A stretch of DNA of 64,000 nt, from positions 99,712 to 163,711 of the forward strand of contig JAFPZK010000078.1 in the NCBI GenBank assembly GCA_017417315.1, written 5' to 3'. Under the pieces are notes generated by a model, which saw nothing but the letters and a program-made list of their open reading frames with translations, did no database searches and had not been told where the DNA came from. The stretch comes from Bacteroidales bacterium (GTDB taxonomy: Bacteria; Bacteroidota; Bacteroidia; Bacteroidales; UBA3824). Positions 62,539 through 64,000 of this stretch are shown one piece after another. The position numbers were made by a program, and so were the translations under genes. Within the stretch, counting starts at the first letter, position 1. The number at the start of each line of letters is the position of its first letter.

Positions 62539-62575
62539 AAGCGAAACCATTATTTCTAACGATTTCGCTTGACTA
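62539..62575 (-). terminator. terminator after the FISUMP lipoprotein gene
   Basis: AAGCGAAA pairs with TTTCGCTT (62539-62546/62563-62570), with an inner stem. On the minus strand a T-rich stretch follows. It lies 40 bases beyond the stop codon at 62611. Confidence 0.7.
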
Positions 62576-62610
62576 AAAAATTCCATTTTACTCGGCTTCT
62601 TCAAACATGG

Positions 62611-63777
62611 TTAATTGCTGCGCCGAACCGTACGAACCGACCAAGCGACAGACTTGTAGTCGGTGTCCCCTGAGCCCACGTAGTTCGAAGCGAAGTTCAA
62701 ACAGAACGCGGAGTTCGTGCCGTACTCGTACTCCGTACCCGACCAATATTTGCCGCCGGAGTGGCCCGGAGTGACCGGAAGAAAAAAACAGGGGTCACCA
62801 GAAGTTGTTGAATATTCATGACTTGATGTTTTCGTTCTCTGCTTATCTCCCTCATCGTAAGGCTTAAAGACATAATAGCCATTATTAGTACCATCATTGC
62901 CCCATTGCCAATAACAATTGTTGTAAAGTGCTACAAAATCGGCTTTGGTAGGTAATTCTCCACCAGCATTTGTTGCAGCGGTTTTTGCATCTTCCCAATA
63001 GTATGTACCTTCTACGTTATTCTGCGCCCAATAAACAGACTTTCCATTATCATCTTTAATGCCGAGGTCAACGTAACCGTCAGGAACGGATGCTGCCGCT
63101 TCAATCGTATAAATTGCACCTGCAACCGTCGTATTTTTTGTTTTGCCGTCAGCCGTAACTTTTACTCCTGTCGGAACAATAGCAACTCCTCCCGCAGCCA
63201 AAGATTTCGCTTCATTATCTCCAACTTGAACATTTATAGCCGCTGTTTTTTCGTTTTTAACAAAAGCAACATTAATGTTCATTACTACATTACCGCTGAA
63301 AGTAACGGTTTCTTCAGAAACGTTTAAAGTAACCTCATTTGAGATTTCGTATGCAGCAGCAAGAGCAGTTGCAAAATCGCTATAAACCTGAACATCTGTC
63401 GGGGCTGTACCGATTGTTGCAGTTAAGGCTTTCCCGTTAAGATAACTAAGTTCTTCCGAGGCAGGATAACTCAAATTAACCGTGAAACTTCCGTTTGCGG
63501 CAACCGTGGTACTTCCGTGAATTTTACCTTCTTCGTCAGAAAAATCAATTACTTCTGTGCCGTCAAAAGTAATATCTGTTCCATTTGAGGTTGCCAATTT
63601 AGAAATACCTGATTTAACGTTTACAGAGCCGCTTACAGAAACGGTTTTCTCTTTTACTACAACGTTTTCTTGTCCGTTATTAACAACGTTGTTGTCATTG
63701 TTTTCGTCTTTGCTGCAAGATGTTGCAAACAAAACTGCTACTGCCAAAGGCAGGATTCTTAAAAATGTCTTTTTCAT
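62611..63777 (-). CDS. FISUMP/DUF1566-type lipoprotein, candidate DGR target
   Basis: The 388-residue protein has lipobox LFATSC, an Asn-rich linker (NDNNVVNNGQ), beta-sandwich regions, and from about residue 240 a FISUMP/C-type-lectin-like domain (VDLGIKDDNGKSVYWAQNN, LPTKADFVALYNN, GGKYWSGTEYEY, WSVRTVRR). The last 55 codons are strongly GC-rich and end mostly in C or G, unlike the AT-rich rest of the gene. That looks like a diversity-generating retroelement variable region. It has a rare strong Shine-Dalgarno AGGAGG (63785-63790). Confidence 0.75.
   Translation of the reverse strand: MKKTFLRILPLAVAVLFATSCSKDENNDNNVVNNGQENVVVKEKTVSVSGSVNVKSGISKLATSNGTDITFDGTEVIDFSDEEGKIHGSTTVAANGSFTVNLSYPASEELSYLNGKALTATIGTAPTDVQVYSDFATALAAAYEISNEVTLNVSEETVTFSGNVVMNINVAFVKNEKTAAINVQVGDNEAKSLAAGGVAIVPTGVKVTADGKTKNTTVAGAIYTIEAAASVPDGYVDLGIKDDNGKSVYWAQNNVEGTYYWEDAKTAATNAGGELPTKADFVALYNNCYWQWGNDGTNNGYYVFKPYDEGDKQRTKTSSHEYSTTSGDPCFFLPVTPGHSGGKYWSGTEYEYGTNSAFCLNFASNYVGSGDTDYKSVAWSVRTVRRSN
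62615..62775 (-). other. candidate DGR variable region (VR)
   Basis: Read on the coding strand, codons after TATTGGTCGGGTACG are mostly NNC (TAC, GGC, AAC, TCC, GAC, ACC), as expected when AAC codons of a template are mutated at A. The region is bracketed by the conserved YWSGTE and SVRTVRR. No reverse transcriptase or template repeat is visible in this window, so the region is a candidate only. Confidence 0.5.
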
Positions 63778-63784
63778 TTTTTCT

Positions 63785-63790
63785 CCTCCT
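63785..63790 (-). promoter_or_regulatory. strong Shine-Dalgarno (AGGAGG) of the FISUMP gene
   Basis: AGGAGG lies 7 bases before the ATG at 63777. Such a site is unusual in this window, where most starts have none. Confidence 0.7.
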
Positions 63791-63796
63791 TTTTAA

Positions 63797-63982
63797 TTAA
63801 TCCCAACTACCGCCAAAAAGTTGAACACCTTGTGTCGCCTGACCGTTAACGCCAGTTGGATTACCGCTTGCGCTCAAAAGCGGTGCTTCCATATTCAACT
63901 CGATTACTTCAAAATAGGGTTTGACGTATTTCTTTTTTGTCGTTACGTCAATAACGACTGATTGAATCTGGTTTTTATCCAT
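63797..63982 (-). CDS. small peptide of the FISUMP operon
   Basis: The 61-residue protein starts MDKNQIQSVVIDVTTKKKYVKPYFEVIELNMEAPLL and ends GVQLFGGSWD. Short peptides with KKKYVKPxxEVIEL and a GGSW-type tail often precede Bacteroidota surface lipoproteins. There is no signal peptide. It lies 19 bases upstream of the lipoprotein gene, in the same operon. The function is unknown. Confidence 0.6.
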   Translation of the reverse strand: MDKNQIQSVVIDVTTKKKYVKPYFEVIELNMEAPLLSASGNPTGVNGQATQGVQLFGGSWD

Positions 63983-64000
63983 GATTAAAAAAATATTTAA

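Overview
The window looks like the chromosome of an uncultured Bacteroidales bacterium (phylum Bacteroidota). AT-rich spacers carry the Bacteroidota promoter (TTTG, about 20 bases, TAnnTTTG), and Shine-Dalgarno sequences are almost absent. The gene families also fit: GldF/GldG, the PpiC-PpiC-SurA-MoxR operon, S41 and FISUMP-type lipoproteins, type III pantothenate kinase, and a 4-alpha-glucanotransferase with an N-terminal starch-binding domain.

Region by region: (1) 1-14 kb is mostly housekeeping: partial malQ, a metallophosphatase, purT, a TPR and an outer-membrane protein, coaX, nadD, a DUF58 protein, a truncated NtrC-like regulator and a PfkB kinase. (2) 13.6-18.2 kb has an EACC1-like gene, lptC and a large P-loop/transmembrane/14-blade WD40 protein, suggestive of a biological-conflict locus. 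(3) 18.3-22 kb has a threonine-synthase-like enzyme with a VOC protein, then a Fic protein. (4) 22.0-27.1 kb is the most unusual locus: a highly structured leader with mutually exclusive hairpins, followed by a three-gene operon of a dynamin-like GTPase, a second small GTPase-like protein and a membrane-anchored partner. Its codon use differs from the surroundings. (5) 27.2-30.4 kb has two AAA/nuclease-like ATPase genes with their own repeat arrays. Two more such ATPases lie at 40.4-41.8 and 48.6-50.0 kb. Three of the four arrays share an exact 33-base period but not sequence. (6) 30.7-40.4 kb is housekeeping: rimO, galM, an S41 protease, a tRNA-Gly/Leu/Gly cluster, thiD-thiL-exonuclease-lptB, a CBM48 protein and cbpA. 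(7) 41.9-48.5 kb has an ABC exporter pair, an ACP phosphodiesterase and gldF-gldG-DUF4340. (8) 50-52.6 kb has two Bor-like lipoprotein genes behind a 6S-like RNA candidate, then an IS200/RAYT-type transposase with REP-like repeats. (9) 52.6-61.8 kb has rfbD-rfbB, recQ and the periplasmic chaperone operon ending in moxR. (10) 61.8-64 kb has a decayed Rpn-type gene and a FISUMP lipoprotein whose GC-rich 3' end resembles the variable region of a diversity-generating retroelement.

Functional links: lptC and lptB both serve LPS export. The SurA-type chaperones serve outer-membrane protein folding. The accessory genes (Fic, STAND-like WD40, GTPase operon, AAA cassettes, RAYT, Rpn remnant, putative DGR target) concentrate at 13-30 kb and at the right end, between conserved operons. 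All family assignments come from reading motifs by eye. No database search was run.
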